NCBI GenBank assembly: GCA_902776285.1
Contig: CACYPK010000002.1
Coordinates: 1 to 64,000, forward strand
Direction: 5' to 3'
Origin: an uncultured Eubacteriales bacterium
GTDB lineage: Bacteria > Bacillota > Clostridia > Peptostreptococcales > Anaerovoracaceae
DNA length: 64,000 bases
A model generated the notes under the pieces. The model was not told the origin of the DNA and made no database searches. It saw nothing but the letters and a program-made list of their open reading frames with translations. Shown here one piece after another: positions 25,534-34,394 of the stretch; the stretch's first letter is position 1, and each line of letters begins with the position of its first letter. The translations under genes and the position numbers were made by a program.

Positions 25534-25952
25534 GAGCAGTAGTAGATACCTGCGTAGTTTTGGATTATCTGCAAAACAGAGAGCCATTTTTTGATGACGC
25601 TCTTAATATTGCCATCGGCAGGGCGAACCGGGAGTATGAAGCGTATATTACCGCAAGCTCACTGACCGATTTATATTATATTGTCCACAGAAGTACGCAC
25701 AGTGCCGAAGAAACTCACCGGATAATCAGTACACTGACTCTTTTGTTCGGGCTGGTAGACACGTATGCTGAAGATTGTATCAACGCACTGCATAACGGCA
25801 TGCCTGACTTTGAAGACGCGGTTATGAGCGAGTCGGCTTACAGGATCAACGCGGATTGCATAATCACACAAAATATCAGGGATTATGCAAAATCAAAAGT
25901 GCCTGCGGTAACACCTGCGGAGTTCCTGATGAAACTCAGGAAAGACCAATGA
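25530..25952 (+). CDS. Toxin, PIN-domain ribonuclease (VapC-like)
   Basis: A 140-residue PIN-domain protein, probably a sequence-specific RNase held inactive by the upstream antitoxin. Acidic metal-binding residues are visible: Asp in AVVDTCVVLDYL near residue 6, Glu/Asp in the middle (SSLTDLYYI), and Asp in MPDFEDAVMSESA near residue 93, followed by DCIITQNIRDYA. This is the layout of the COG1848-like PIN branch that pairs with Phd-type antitoxins. Translation is coupled by a four-base overlap. It appears intact. Confidence 0.9.
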   Translation: MRAVVDTCVVLDYLQNREPFFDDALNIAIGRANREYEAYITASSLTDLYYIVHRSTHSAEETHRIISTLTLLFGLVDTYAEDCINALHNGMPDFEDAVMSESAYRINADCIITQNIRDYAKSKVPAVTPAEFLMKLRKDQ

Positions 25953-25958
25953 TCGTTT

Positions 25959-27152
25959 ATGAACAATAATGAATATGAAATAGTAATAATAGGCGGAGGA
26001 GCATCGGGACTGATGCTTGCGTCTCAACTCGATCTGGGCGGAGCTCCCGGGCTGATACTTGCGGGAAGCAGCGCCTTAGGAACTAAGCTGCTGATGAGCG
26101 GGGGCGGAAGGTGCAATATAACGCACGGCGGCCCGGTCAAAGACTTTGTTTACGCATACGGAGATGAGGGGCAGACGCTGAGACGCTGCCTGTATAAGCA
26201 CAGCAATCTTGAACTCGCGAAGTGGTTCTCCGGGCTGGGCGTGGATCTCGCGGATGAAAACGGCGAACCTGTGGACGCGTCATACGGATCGGGTGGCATG
26301 GACAGCGCGGGACGGATATTCCCGGCTTCCGGGAAGTCAAGAGACATCCTCAATACGCTTATAGGGGAAGCTGCGGCAAACCTGTGGCAGATAGAGACAG
26401 ACGCGAAGGTGAGCGGCCTCAGAAAAGACGGTTCCTGGGTGATCACGCTGATCAACGGGTACGAACTCAAAGCGGAGAACGTAGTGATAGCGACAGGAGG
26501 CATCACCTACCCCGAAACAGGTTCGGATGGATCGATGTTTGAGATGCTTGATGATTTGGGCCTGGACATCAATGAGCCGAGACCCGCGCTGGCGCCTGTA
26601 TATGTTGAGGACTATCCTTATGCTGAACTCTCGGGGATCTCGATCCCTGACGTTACTGTTATAGCATTCAGCAGCGACGCGGCGTGTACCTGCAAGGGCA
26701 AGGCTGCAAAGATGAAAGGGGATCTGCTGTTCACTCATGAGGGGCTTTCTGGTCCTGTGATCCTCAATATTTCAAAGCATGCCGAACCGGGTGAGCTGAT
26801 AAGGCTGTGCTATAACAAGGAACTGCATGAGCTTCCCAGACGCATGCAGCGCATCCTGCGCGAGCGATCCAGAGGCCTGCTTGGTGATGTGAGGACCAAT
26901 GTGCTGGCGTCACTGCTTGACCACGATGATTTCACGGTCACCGGAGTAGACGAACGCGGGATGGTGACCGCGGGCGGAGTCTCGCTGGATGAAATGGATA
27001 TGCGGACGATGGCGGCCAAGCGTTTCGACGGGCTTTACGTGATAGGTGAGGCGCTTGACGCGGACGGGATCACGGGCGGATACAATCTGCAGCTGTGCTG
27101 GTCGACGGCCTGTACATGCGCGGATGATCTGAGAAGCAAACTCTGTTTATAA
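25959..27152 (+). CDS. BaiN/HI0933-like FAD-dependent oxidoreductase
   Basis: A 397-residue flavoprotein of the HI0933/YhiN/BaiN family. The dinucleotide-binding motif VIIGGGASGLMLA is at residues 8-20, followed by the family hallmark LMSGGGRCNITHG near residue 50. VIATGGITYPETGSDG lies near 177, and the C-terminal FAD motif is GLYVIGEALDADGITGGYNLQ near 360. One clostridial member acts in bile-acid dehydroxylation, but most have no known role. It begins six bases after the toxin stop with a poor ribosome-binding site, so it may be read from the toxin-antitoxin transcript. Confidence 0.88.
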   Translation: MNNNEYEIVIIGGGASGLMLASQLDLGGAPGLILAGSSALGTKLLMSGGGRCNITHGGPVKDFVYAYGDEGQTLRRCLYKHSNLELAKWFSGLGVDLADENGEPVDASYGSGGMDSAGRIFPASGKSRDILNTLIGEAAANLWQIETDAKVSGLRKDGSWVITLINGYELKAENVVIATGGITYPETGSDGSMFEMLDDLGLDINEPRPALAPVYVEDYPYAELSGISIPDVTVIAFSSDAACTCKGKAAKMKGDLLFTHEGLSGPVILNISKHAEPGELIRLCYNKELHELPRRMQRILRERSRGLLGDVRTNVLASLLDHDDFTVTGVDERGMVTAGGVSLDEMDMRTMAAKRFDGLYVIGEALDADGITGGYNLQLCWSTACTCADDLRSKLCL

Positions 27153-27196
27153 AAAAGGGACAGGGATATAAAAGAAGCATAAAAAGGAGAAACAGG

Positions 27197-28219
27197 ATGG
27201 TTTCATTTGAATGTGACTATATCGCGGGAGCTCATCCGGAGATACTGAAAAGACTGGCTGAGACCAACATGGAAGCTCTGCCGGGATACGGCATGGATCA
27301 CTATACTGCAAGCGCTAAAGAGAAGATAAAGGCGGCTTGCGGGATGACTGACGCGGAGGTGGAATTTCTGGTCGGAGGGACACAGACGAACGCCGTTGTA
27401 ATATCCACCATGCTTCGCGACTGGGAAGGCGTGATAGCCGCGACGAGCGGCCACGTGAGCGTGCACGAATCCGGCGCGATAGAATTTACGGGACATAAGG
27501 TCATCGAACTTCCGGCAAGGGACGGCAAGCTCGAGGCGGAAACGATCAGAAAGTATCTGGAGACCTTCCGCGCAGACGTTACGAACGATCACATGGTATT
27601 TCCGGGCATGGTATACATCTCGTATCCGACTGAGCCTGGCACCCTCTACAGCAAGGCAGAGCTTACGGCGCTTTCGGAACTCTGCCGCGAGTATGAGATA
27701 CCGCTTTATCTGGACGGGGCAAGGCTTGGCTACGGACTGATGAGCGAGGCCGCCGATCTGACGCTTCAGGATATAGCAAGGCTCGTAGACGTGTTCTACA
27801 TAGGCGGCACAAAGGTCGGAGCGCTCTGCGGAGAGGCTGTGGTGTTTACAAAGGGCAACAGACCCGATCATTTCATGACATCGGTCAAGAAGAGGGGAGC
27901 GCTGCTCGCGAAAGGCAGGCTGCTGGGCATACAGTTCGACACGCTCTTTACCGATGACCTGTATTTCAGGATCAGCCGCCACGCGATAGAGATGGCCTCG
28001 AAGATCAAAGAGATCATAAGGCAGAAGGGCTGGCGCGTCTACATGGATTCGCCTACGAACCAGCAGCTCATCATAATGGATGACGAGCAGATGGAAGAAC
28101 TGGCTAAGTCTGTAGTTTTCGACCGCTGGGGCGTATACGATGAGTCGCACACGATCGTCAGGCTCGCGTCCAGCTGGTCTACTACCGAAGAGGACATAGC
28201 TGTGCTCGCGGAAGCCTGA
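27197..28219 (+). CDS. Low-specificity threonine aldolase family (beta-eliminating lyase fold)
   Basis: A 340-residue PLP-dependent lyase of the LtaE-like group that splits L-threonine or L-allo-threonine into glycine and acetaldehyde. The PLP lysine is in FYIGGTKVGALCGE near residue 202, and the aspartate binding the PLP nitrogen is in YLDGARLGYG near 174. The HVSVHESGAIEF segment (near 90) is typical. Ribosome-binding site AAGGAG. Glycine release would suit an amino-acid fermenter. Specificity between related aldolases is not resolved. Confidence 0.88.
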   Translation: MVSFECDYIAGAHPEILKRLAETNMEALPGYGMDHYTASAKEKIKAACGMTDAEVEFLVGGTQTNAVVISTMLRDWEGVIAATSGHVSVHESGAIEFTGHKVIELPARDGKLEAETIRKYLETFRADVTNDHMVFPGMVYISYPTEPGTLYSKAELTALSELCREYEIPLYLDGARLGYGLMSEAADLTLQDIARLVDVFYIGGTKVGALCGEAVVFTKGNRPDHFMTSVKKRGALLAKGRLLGIQFDTLFTDDLYFRISRHAIEMASKIKEIIRQKGWRVYMDSPTNQQLIIMDDEQMEELAKSVVFDRWGVYDESHTIVRLASSWSTTEEDIAVLAEA

Positions 28220-28245
28220 ACGGATCCACAAAAGGGAATATAAAA

Positions 28246-28280
28246 GGAGCTGCCGGACAGTTTACCGGCAGCTCCTTTTT
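28246..28280. terminator. Bidirectional terminator between ltaE-like gene and copA
   Basis: GGAGCTGCCGG and CCGGCAGCTCC form an 11-bp stem. A T5 run follows on the plus strand and TTTTATATT on the minus strand, so it ends both convergent transcripts. Confidence 0.92.
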
Positions 28281-28300
28281 ATTGTTCTTTCGAAATATCG

Positions 28301-28510
28301 CTATTCTATTCCGACGACCTTATACTCCTTGGCTTCTACTGCCTCTTTGAGAGCGGCGTCAGCTACCTCAGCCGACATCGATACTACTGCGGTACCTGCC
28401 TCGTGGCTGACTTCCGCGGCCTCTACGCCTTCAAGCTCTTCGAGAGCCTTCTTTACGGCAGCCTCGCAGTGCGGGCACATCATTCCCTCGATCTTCATTG
28501 TCTTCTGCAT
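28301..28510 (-). CDS. Possible free CopZ chaperone from an internal start in copA
   Basis: The in-frame ATG at 28510 is preceded by GTGAGGAAAAACTG, a good ribosome-binding site eight bases upstream inside the copA coding sequence. Starting there gives a 69-residue protein, the standard length of CopZ, beginning MQKTMKIEGMMCPHC. The linker before it is poorly conserved in type (Gly, Asn, Ser, Glu). The same DNA may therefore give both the fused pump and the free copper chaperone. This is inference; E. coli obtains a CopZ-like product from copA by a different route (frameshifting). Confidence 0.45.
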   Translation of the reverse strand: MQKTMKIEGMMCPHCEAAVKKALEELEGVEAAEVSHEAGTAVVSMSAEVADAALKEAVEAKEYKVVGIE

Positions 28511-30889
28511 CAGTTTTTCCTCACTTTCGTTGATACTATTGTTGTCAGGTCCGGCAGCTGCGTCAGCGCCCGCCTGTAATGAACTTTTATTCCCCGTACC
28601 GGTCTTTTTCCCGTCACCGGCATCGAACAGATTGAGCCTCAGGGCGTTGGTGACCACGCAGAAGCTCGAAAGGCTCATAGCGGCTGCCCCGAGCATAGGG
28701 TTGAGCGCCCAGCCGAAGAGTTTGATGAAAGCACCGGCCGCCACAGGTATACATATCGCGTTGTAGAAGAACGCCCAGAACAGGTTCTCGTGTATGTTCT
28801 TAAGGGTCTTGCGCCCGAGCCTTACGGCCTTTACCGCGTCGGCGAGTCTGCTGTTGACCAGTACGACGTCGGCAGCGTCGAGCGCGACATCTGTTCCCGC
28901 TCCAATGGCTATGCCTACGTTCGCTCTGGTAAGAGCCGGCGCGTCATTGATGCCGTCGCCTATCATCGCCGTGCGGCCCTGTTCCATGAGTCCGCGAACG
29001 ACTTCTTCCTTGCCGTCCGGCAGGACTTCGGCAATGACCTCATCTACTCCGACCTCAGACGCGATGGCGTCCGCGGTCTTCTTTCTGTCGCCTGTAAGCA
29101 TGACGGTCCTGATGCCCAGCTCCCTGAACTGCCTGATAGCGTCAACACTGTCTTCTCTCACGGAATCGGCCAGGGCGATCAGGCCGAGCAGCTTGCCGCC
29201 TTTCTCGAAAAGAACGGATGTCTTGCCGGCATTCGCGAATTCGGCTGTTTCCTTCAGAAGCCTGTCAACGTCCTCAGAGGATACACCGTTCGCGGTCATG
29301 AATCCCGCGTTGCCTCCGGCGATGCTCACGGCTTTGGAACCGTCCCAGGTGAATGCCTTGACTCCGCCACCCGGCACTTCGGTGTAGTCGCTGATCCTAA
29401 GGGTGGTACCCCCAATGTATTCAGAGACCGCCTTCGCGAGAGGGTGGGTGGATCTTGATTCCACGGCGGCGGCTACAGTAAGCAGCTCGTCTTTCTGAAC
29501 TCCGCGGCAGGTGAACACGTCTGTTACTTTAGGATCTCCTCCCGTGATAGTGCCCGTCTTATCGAGCGCCACTATCTCTATGCGGCCTGTTTCCTCGAGC
29601 GCCGCGGCTGTCTTGAAGAGGATGCCGTTCCTTGCTCCGACGCCGCTTCCTACCATTATCGCGACAGGAGTGGCGAGACCGAGCGCGCACGGGCAGCTGA
29701 TGACGAGCACTGAAATAGCTCTGGCAAGGGCGAATCCCGTATCCTTTCCGACGGCCAGCCAGATGACAAGGGTAACGAGAGCGATGCCTATGACCACGGG
29801 GACGAATATTCCTGAAACGCGGTCGGCGATCTTTGCGATAGGGGCCTTTGTCGCGGCCGCGTCGCTCACCATGCGTATGATCTGGGCGAGAGTCGTATCT
29901 TCGCCGACTCTTGTTGCCTTGCAGCGTATGAATCCGGACTGGTTGGTCGTAGCGGCAGAAACGCTGTCGCCCGGCTGTTTATCGACCGGGATCGATTCGC
30001 CGGTGAGGGCGGCCTCGTTGACCGCCGAATTGCCTTCTGTGATGACTCCGTCGACAGGGATGTTCTCGCCCGGATTTACCAGAAACACATCGCCTACGCG
30101 CACCTGCGATACGGGTATCTCCATTTCGATCCCGTTTCTTTCAACGACCGCTGTCTGCGGGGCGAGTTTCATGAGGCTTTTCAGCGCGTCCGTAGTCTTT
30201 CCCTTGGACCTCGCTTCAAGCATTTTGCCTACGGTGATAAGCGTCAGTATCATGGCCGCGGACTCAAAATAGAAGTCATGCATATAGGTCATGACCGCTT
30301 CGCTGTCACCCGCAAGCTGCGCTCCCGTCATCGCGAAGAGCACATATGTGCTCCAGCAGAATGAGGCGGCGCTTCCCATCGCGACCAGCGTGTCCATGTT
30401 GGGGGCGCCGTGTATGAGGCCCCTGAATCCGTTGATAAAGAACTTCTGATTTATGACCATTACGATAGCCGCGAGTATCATTTGCGCAATACCCATCGCA
30501 ACGTGATTGTTTTCGAAGAAACCAGGGAGAGGCCAGTCCCACATCATGTGCCCCATGGAGAAGTACATGAGGACCAGCAGAAAACCGATGGATGTGAAAA
30601 GACGCTTCTTAAGGACAGGTGTTTCCTTGTCCTCAAGAGCAGCTTCGTCGGCGGCATAGCTGCCGCGCGCCGCTTCCTTAGAGGTGTCATCCGCTTTCAA
30701 TCGGGCTCCGTAGCCCGCGGCTGTAACGGCGTGGATGACGTCCTCAGGAGAAGCGTTTCCTTCCACTCCCATTGAATTTGTAAGAAGGCTGACCGAGCAG
30801 GAGTCGACACCCTCGACTTTGGATACAGCCTTTTCGACCCGCGCCTGACATGCGGCGCAGCTCATTCCCGTAACTATATATTGCTCCAT
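28301..30889 (-). CDS. copA: Copper-exporting P1B-type ATPase with a fused C-terminal CopZ-like domain
   Basis: An 862-residue Cu+ pump. An N-terminal metal-binding domain has MSCAACQARVEKAV (CxxC at the start). Eight membrane helices follow, with the ion-binding motif CPCALGLATPVA (about residue 400), the phosphorylation motif DKTGTITGG (about 443), and HP in STHPLAKAVSEY. After the last helices and a Gly/Asp/Asn-rich linker of about 40 residues comes a second heavy-metal domain with GMMCPHCEAAVKKALEEL. In most relatives that last domain is the separate chaperone CopZ. It is the second gene of the csoR-copA operon, 22 bases downstream. Its 5' ribosome-binding site (GGAGGG) is unusually far (14 bases) from the ATG. 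Confidence 0.95.
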   Translation of the reverse strand: MEQYIVTGMSCAACQARVEKAVSKVEGVDSCSVSLLTNSMGVEGNASPEDVIHAVTAAGYGARLKADDTSKEAARGSYAADEAALEDKETPVLKKRLFTSIGFLLVLMYFSMGHMMWDWPLPGFFENNHVAMGIAQMILAAIVMVINQKFFINGFRGLIHGAPNMDTLVAMGSAASFCWSTYVLFAMTGAQLAGDSEAVMTYMHDFYFESAAMILTLITVGKMLEARSKGKTTDALKSLMKLAPQTAVVERNGIEMEIPVSQVRVGDVFLVNPGENIPVDGVITEGNSAVNEAALTGESIPVDKQPGDSVSAATTNQSGFIRCKATRVGEDTTLAQIIRMVSDAAATKAPIAKIADRVSGIFVPVVIGIALVTLVIWLAVGKDTGFALARAISVLVISCPCALGLATPVAIMVGSGVGARNGILFKTAAALEETGRIEIVALDKTGTITGGDPKVTDVFTCRGVQKDELLTVAAAVESRSTHPLAKAVSEYIGGTTLRISDYTEVPGGGVKAFTWDGSKAVSIAGGNAGFMTANGVSSEDVDRLLKETAEFANAGKTSVLFEKGGKLLGLIALADSVREDSVDAIRQFRELGIRTVMLTGDRKKTADAIASEVGVDEVIAEVLPDGKEEVVRGLMEQGRTAMIGDGINDAPALTRANVGIAIGAGTDVALDAADVVLVNSRLADAVKAVRLGRKTLKNIHENLFWAFFYNAICIPVAAGAFIKLFGWALNPMLGAAAMSLSSFCVVTNALRLNLFDAGDGKKTGTGNKSSLQAGADAAAGPDNNSINESEEKLMQKTMKIEGMMCPHCEAAVKKALEELEGVEAAEVSHEAGTAVVSMSAEVADAALKEAVEAKEYKVVGIE

Positions 30890-30911
30890 TTTTATTACGC
30901 GATCCCTCCGG

Positions 30912-31250
30912 CTATTTCATCATTTTCTGAAGGGTAGCAACGAGTTCTTCAACGACCTCGTCGTTGCCGTCTCTTATGTCATTCCTGACGCAGGTGCGTA
31001 TGTGGTTCGACAGGAGCACCTTGCTGAAGCTGTTCAGCGCTGAGTTGACCGCCGACGTCTGGACCAGGATATCCGGGCAGTACGCTCCGCGCTCAACCAT
31101 GGCTTTGATGCCGCGCACCTGTCCTTCGATGCGGCTCAGTCTGTTGATCAGATCCTTATATTCTTCAGGGCTGCGCTCTTTGTGCTTTTCGCTGCACGCG
31201 CAGCAATCTTTTGCCGGGCTGTCCTTACGGACATCGTTTTTATCTGCCAT
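30912..31250 (-). CDS. csoR: Copper-sensing repressor CsoR
   Basis: A 112-residue all-helical repressor of the CsoR/RcnR family. The fold markers INRLSRIEGQVRGIKAMVE (near 38-56) and the Cu(I) ligands Cys in GAYCPDIL and His-x-x-x-Cys in NHIRTCVR are present. The N-terminal 30 residues hold extra cysteines (DCCACSEKH). I start at the ATG at 31250 after CGAGGTTATT. It is the first gene of the copper operon, and two matching operators lie just upstream. Copper binding would release DNA and derepress copA. Confidence 0.93.
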   Translation of the reverse strand: MADKNDVRKDSPAKDCCACSEKHKERSPEEYKDLINRLSRIEGQVRGIKAMVERGAYCPDILVQTSAVNSALNSFSKVLLSNHIRTCVRNDIRDGNDEVVEELVATLQKMMK

Positions 31251-31293
31251 GAATAACCTCGTCTGCAAAATAATAGATATCTTTGATTGGATA

Positions 31294-31308
31294 TACCCCA
31301 TAGGGGTA
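31294..31308 (-). promoter_or_regulatory. CsoR operator, proximal copy
   Basis: TACCCCATAGGGGTA, a TACCC-N5-GGGTA inverted repeat of the known CsoR type, 44 bases before the csoR ATG and inside the likely -10 region of its promoter (a TAGACA -35 candidate lies about 19 bases further upstream). Confidence 0.85.
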
Positions 31309-31326
31309 TCTTACTTGTCTAATATA

Positions 31327-31341
31327 TACCCTGCGGGGGTA
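31327..31341 (-). promoter_or_regulatory. CsoR operator, distal copy
   Basis: TACCCTGCGGGGGTA, the same TACCC-N5-GGGTA pattern, centred 33 bases (three helical turns) from the proximal site, so two tetramers could sit on the same face of the DNA. Confidence 0.8.
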
Positions 31342-31408
31342 TGCGTCAAGAGTATGTTTTGTCGGACAAAAATTATCTTGATAAACCGCAGGGACATAGG
31401 CCGCGCGC

Positions 31409-31434
31409 CATCCCCCTCGCGGGGATGTTTTTTT
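31409..31434 (+). terminator. Orphan plus-strand terminator upstream of the dehydratase operon
   Basis: CATCCCC, loop CTCGC, GGGGATG, then seven T. It points along the plus strand, where no gene lies upstream before the divergent csoR promoter. Either a short transcript starts between 31342 and 31400, or it blocks antisense leakage from the copper promoter. The rest of the 330-base gap to 31581 holds the CsoR boxes and the promoter at 31468. Confidence 0.85.
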
Positions 31435-31467
31435 GCGCTCTATATTGCGTATTATTGATGAAACTAA

Positions 31468-31497
31468 TTGTCTGAAAACAGTTTCGCGTGATAAAAT
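31468..31497 (+). promoter_or_regulatory. Promoter of the 2-hydroxyacyl-CoA dehydratase operon
   Basis: TTGTCT, 18 bases, TAAAAT with an upstream TG (TGaTAAAAT). It would give a leader of about 77 bases with a small GGTG/CACC hairpin. Confidence 0.5.
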
Positions 31498-31580
31498 GTT
31501 AGCGATAGTGCGGGCATCGTTATTTTCCGGTGTCCTTCACCTGGATAAAGGCCGCATATGTTAACCAAAGAGAGGGAGAA

Positions 31581-32774
31581 ATGAAAGACTTAAAGCATCT
31601 GATCTATTTCGAGGACCTGCTTCAGGAAGCCAATAACGAGCTGATCGGACAGGCCCAGAAAGAGGGCATGAAGTGCATAGGCTATATGTGCGAGAACGTG
31701 CCTGAGCCTCTTCTCAATCTTCCGGGCTGCTTCTCCAGCAGGCTCCGCGCTCCGCGTACGGGATCGATTGACGTAGGCACTTATTATCTGACAAGCTTCC
31801 TTTGCGAATATTCAAGAGCGATACTCGAGAGAGCTCTTGAGGGAGGCTATAACTTCCTGGACGGTGTCATCACACCGGACGGCTGCACGATGTTGAATCG
31901 CTGCGTAGAGAACATGGATGTTCTTCAGGCGATGGGCAAGGACAAGAAGGGGTTCTTCTTCGACTACATGGAGATCCCTATGAAGGCCGACTATAACGGT
32001 CTTAACCTCTATGTTCTGCAGTGCAAGAACCACATTCTGAAGCCGCTTGCCGAGAACTACGGTATCGACACCTCCGATGCTGCCATCCGCAAGGCAGTTG
32101 ATCAGCATAACAAGGTATGCGAGCTGATCAGAGCTATCGGAGACTTCCGCAAACTCGACGTGCCTACTATCACAGGCTACGAGTACAGCGTGTTCTGCCT
32201 GGCATCCTATGTTGCTCCGAAGCACCTCATCATCGACAAGCTAGAAGAGACTCTTGAAGAGCTCAAGACGAGAAAACCTGACGCCAAGCCTTGGTTCAAG
32301 GCAAGGGTAGAGGTCGTCGGTTCCGAGGTCGATGACACCGACTTCATCAAGCTGGTTGAGGAAAGCGGCGCGTTCGTATGCTGCGACAGATTCTGCTACG
32401 GCTCGCTTCCTGGCAGGGATCCTATCTACCTCAACGATGAAGAGGACGCTCTCACACAGCTCTGCGGCGCCTACATGTACAGAGGCGAGTGCCCTCGTTA
32501 CATGGATACCGTGACAATGGACGGACGCCGTTCATATGTCGATGAGCTGGCGAAAGAGTACAAGGCTGACGGCATCATATATCAGCAGATGAAGTTCTGC
32601 GACCCATGGGCTTATGAAAGAATGATGGGCTCACACATCCTCAGAAACAGGTATGATTGGCCGGTGCTCGCGGTAGACAGACCGTACACTATCGGTTCAT
32701 CGGGACAGATGCGCACACGTGTGCAGGCGTTCCTTGAGAGCATCGATATCAAGAAGATACAGAAGGAGGGTTAG
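31581..32774 (+). CDS. 2-hydroxyacyl-CoA dehydratase family subunit (first)
   Basis: A 397-residue protein of the HgdB/BcrC/BadD family, the [4Fe-4S] subunits of radical 2-hydroxyacyl-CoA dehydratases used in amino-acid fermentation. Recognisable family segments are YMCENVPEPLLNLPGCFSSR at the N-terminus, a cysteine-containing VITPDGCTMLNRCVEN near residue 98, and the C-terminal DGIIYQQMKFCDPWAYER and PVLAVDRPY. I start at the ATG at 31581 after GAGGGAG. The next gene encodes the larger partner. The ATP-dependent activator (HgdC type) that normally accompanies these subunits is not in the window. The substrate acid is not recognisable, so a specific name is not justified. Confidence 0.85.
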   Translation: MKDLKHLIYFEDLLQEANNELIGQAQKEGMKCIGYMCENVPEPLLNLPGCFSSRLRAPRTGSIDVGTYYLTSFLCEYSRAILERALEGGYNFLDGVITPDGCTMLNRCVENMDVLQAMGKDKKGFFFDYMEIPMKADYNGLNLYVLQCKNHILKPLAENYGIDTSDAAIRKAVDQHNKVCELIRAIGDFRKLDVPTITGYEYSVFCLASYVAPKHLIIDKLEETLEELKTRKPDAKPWFKARVEVVGSEVDDTDFIKLVEESGAFVCCDRFCYGSLPGRDPIYLNDEEDALTQLCGAYMYRGECPRYMDTVTMDGRRSYVDELAKEYKADGIIYQQMKFCDPWAYERMMGSHILRNRYDWPVLAVDRPYTIGSSGQMRTRVQAFLESIDIKKIQKEG

Positions 32775-32776
32775 TG

Positions 32777-34375
32777 ATGGCAGTCAGAAAATTCAAGACC
32801 ATGGTGAACCCTGAGAAAATAAAGGGCGATACAAGATACGGTGACCTTTACATACCGCATGGCAAGGTCAGAAAACGCCGTGAGTGGCGCGGAGTGGGAG
32901 ACACCTTCTACGATTATACGAGATGGCTGGGCATCATGCTCACACTCGGAAAATTCATGGCAAAACCGCGCAACATAAAATTCTTCTTCAGATACCGCTG
33001 GATGGCCAACTATCTGGCAGTTCCGATGATGGTAGACAGATTCACACAGGGCCTCAGGGGCGAATACCTCAGGATGGCACACGAAGAGCAGGATCTGATC
33101 ATCATCGACGTAGCGAAGCTGCTCAACACGCTGGCCCGCGGCGACCGCCGCACCGGCAACGACGAAGAATTCTCCAAGATAAACGTGCTCGTTGACGAGA
33201 ACGAAATGACAGCGGTCATGATGGGCTTCCCTAACCTGAAGTGCACATCCCGCGAGACCCCTTCGACATACGTATCCGTGCTGCTCAACCAGCATGCGAT
33301 GGAGCACTACATCGACGTAGCTCAGGAGTACGGACTCCCGGGCGATGTCTGCCCGATGCCTGAGGCTGAGGCCGGTGTATCCATCGACGATGACGCTCCT
33401 ATCCTCGGCGCATGCGCGGTACAGTGCAACACCACATGCGACGGCTCACTGCTCGGCAACGGCGTAATTTCCGAGAGACTCGAGAAGGAAGACGGCATTC
33501 CTGTATTCCAGCTGCCGGCTCCGCTCCGTCACAAGGAAGATGACGTTCAGGAATATGCCGCTGAAGAAGTCAGAAGAGCAATCAAGTTCATCGAAGAGCA
33601 TACCGGCCACAAGTGGGACTGGGATTACTACTTCGAATGCGCTAAGAGAGTCAACTTCGCGACCAAGTGCCGTAACGAGTGGCTCGACATGAACAAGACG
33701 GATTATCCGCAGATCTTCGGCGGAAACCTTGCTCTTTACACAGAGACCACATACATGGCCATCTGCGGCAAGGTACCTGAATTCGAGACAGCTGACAAGC
33801 GTCTCATGAAGCTGGCCGAGAAGGCATACAAGAAGAGAAAGATGGCTGCTCCTGAGTACCGCCACAGAGCGATCGTATGGGGCGTTCAGTCGCACTACTA
33901 CATGGACTTCCTCGTGTGGCTGCTCAATTGCTGGGGCATCGTGCCTCTGACGGATATGCTTTCCTGCATCAACACTGAGATGATCGCGGATACGGACACA
34001 CCTGAGAACAGAGAGCAGGCTTACTACGACATGGCCATGCTGACAGAAGAGATGATCATGCGTAACCGCACGCACGGCGGATACAAAGTACTGCTCGATG
34101 ACCTCTTCGAGTTTGTTGAGGAGTTCAACGCCGACATGATCATCCTTTGGGAGCACATCACATGCAAGGCCCTGGACGGCATGCACGGACTCTTCGAAGA
34201 TAAGGCAAGAGAGCGCGGCATTCCTCTGATCTGGGTAGACCATCAGCTCTTCGACCCTCGTGTCATTTCGAGACAGGGAGTAAGAGACCAGGTCAACCAG
34301 TACATGAGAACAGTCATGCAGGAGGAGCCTCTCGATCCTTCACTCGAGTTCCTGGATGATGAGAATGCTTGGTAG
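32777..34375 (+). CDS. 2-hydroxyacyl-CoA dehydratase family subunit (second)
   Basis: A 532-residue partner subunit of the same superfamily. It is longer than the usual 375-480 residues, having an extra N-terminal segment of about 130 residues (RKFKTMVNPEKIKGDTRYG onward). The middle carries VQCNTTCDGSLLGN near residue 215. The C-terminal part has IVWGVQSHYYMDFLVWLLNCWG and MIILWEHITCKALDG, followed by GIPLIWVDHQLFDPR. The ATG at 32777 follows AAGGAGGG at an ideal spacing; a GTG at 32774 overlaps the previous stop but is too close. It is translationally linked to the first subunit. A small membrane protein follows. Confidence 0.85.
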   Translation: MAVRKFKTMVNPEKIKGDTRYGDLYIPHGKVRKRREWRGVGDTFYDYTRWLGIMLTLGKFMAKPRNIKFFFRYRWMANYLAVPMMVDRFTQGLRGEYLRMAHEEQDLIIIDVAKLLNTLARGDRRTGNDEEFSKINVLVDENEMTAVMMGFPNLKCTSRETPSTYVSVLLNQHAMEHYIDVAQEYGLPGDVCPMPEAEAGVSIDDDAPILGACAVQCNTTCDGSLLGNGVISERLEKEDGIPVFQLPAPLRHKEDDVQEYAAEEVRRAIKFIEEHTGHKWDWDYYFECAKRVNFATKCRNEWLDMNKTDYPQIFGGNLALYTETTYMAICGKVPEFETADKRLMKLAEKAYKKRKMAAPEYRHRAIVWGVQSHYYMDFLVWLLNCWGIVPLTDMLSCINTEMIADTDTPENREQAYYDMAMLTEEMIMRNRTHGGYKVLLDDLFEFVEEFNADMIILWEHITCKALDGMHGLFEDKARERGIPLIWVDHQLFDPRVISRQGVRDQVNQYMRTVMQEEPLDPSLEFLDDENAW

Positions 34376-34394
34376 AAAATAGGAGGCGTTTACA

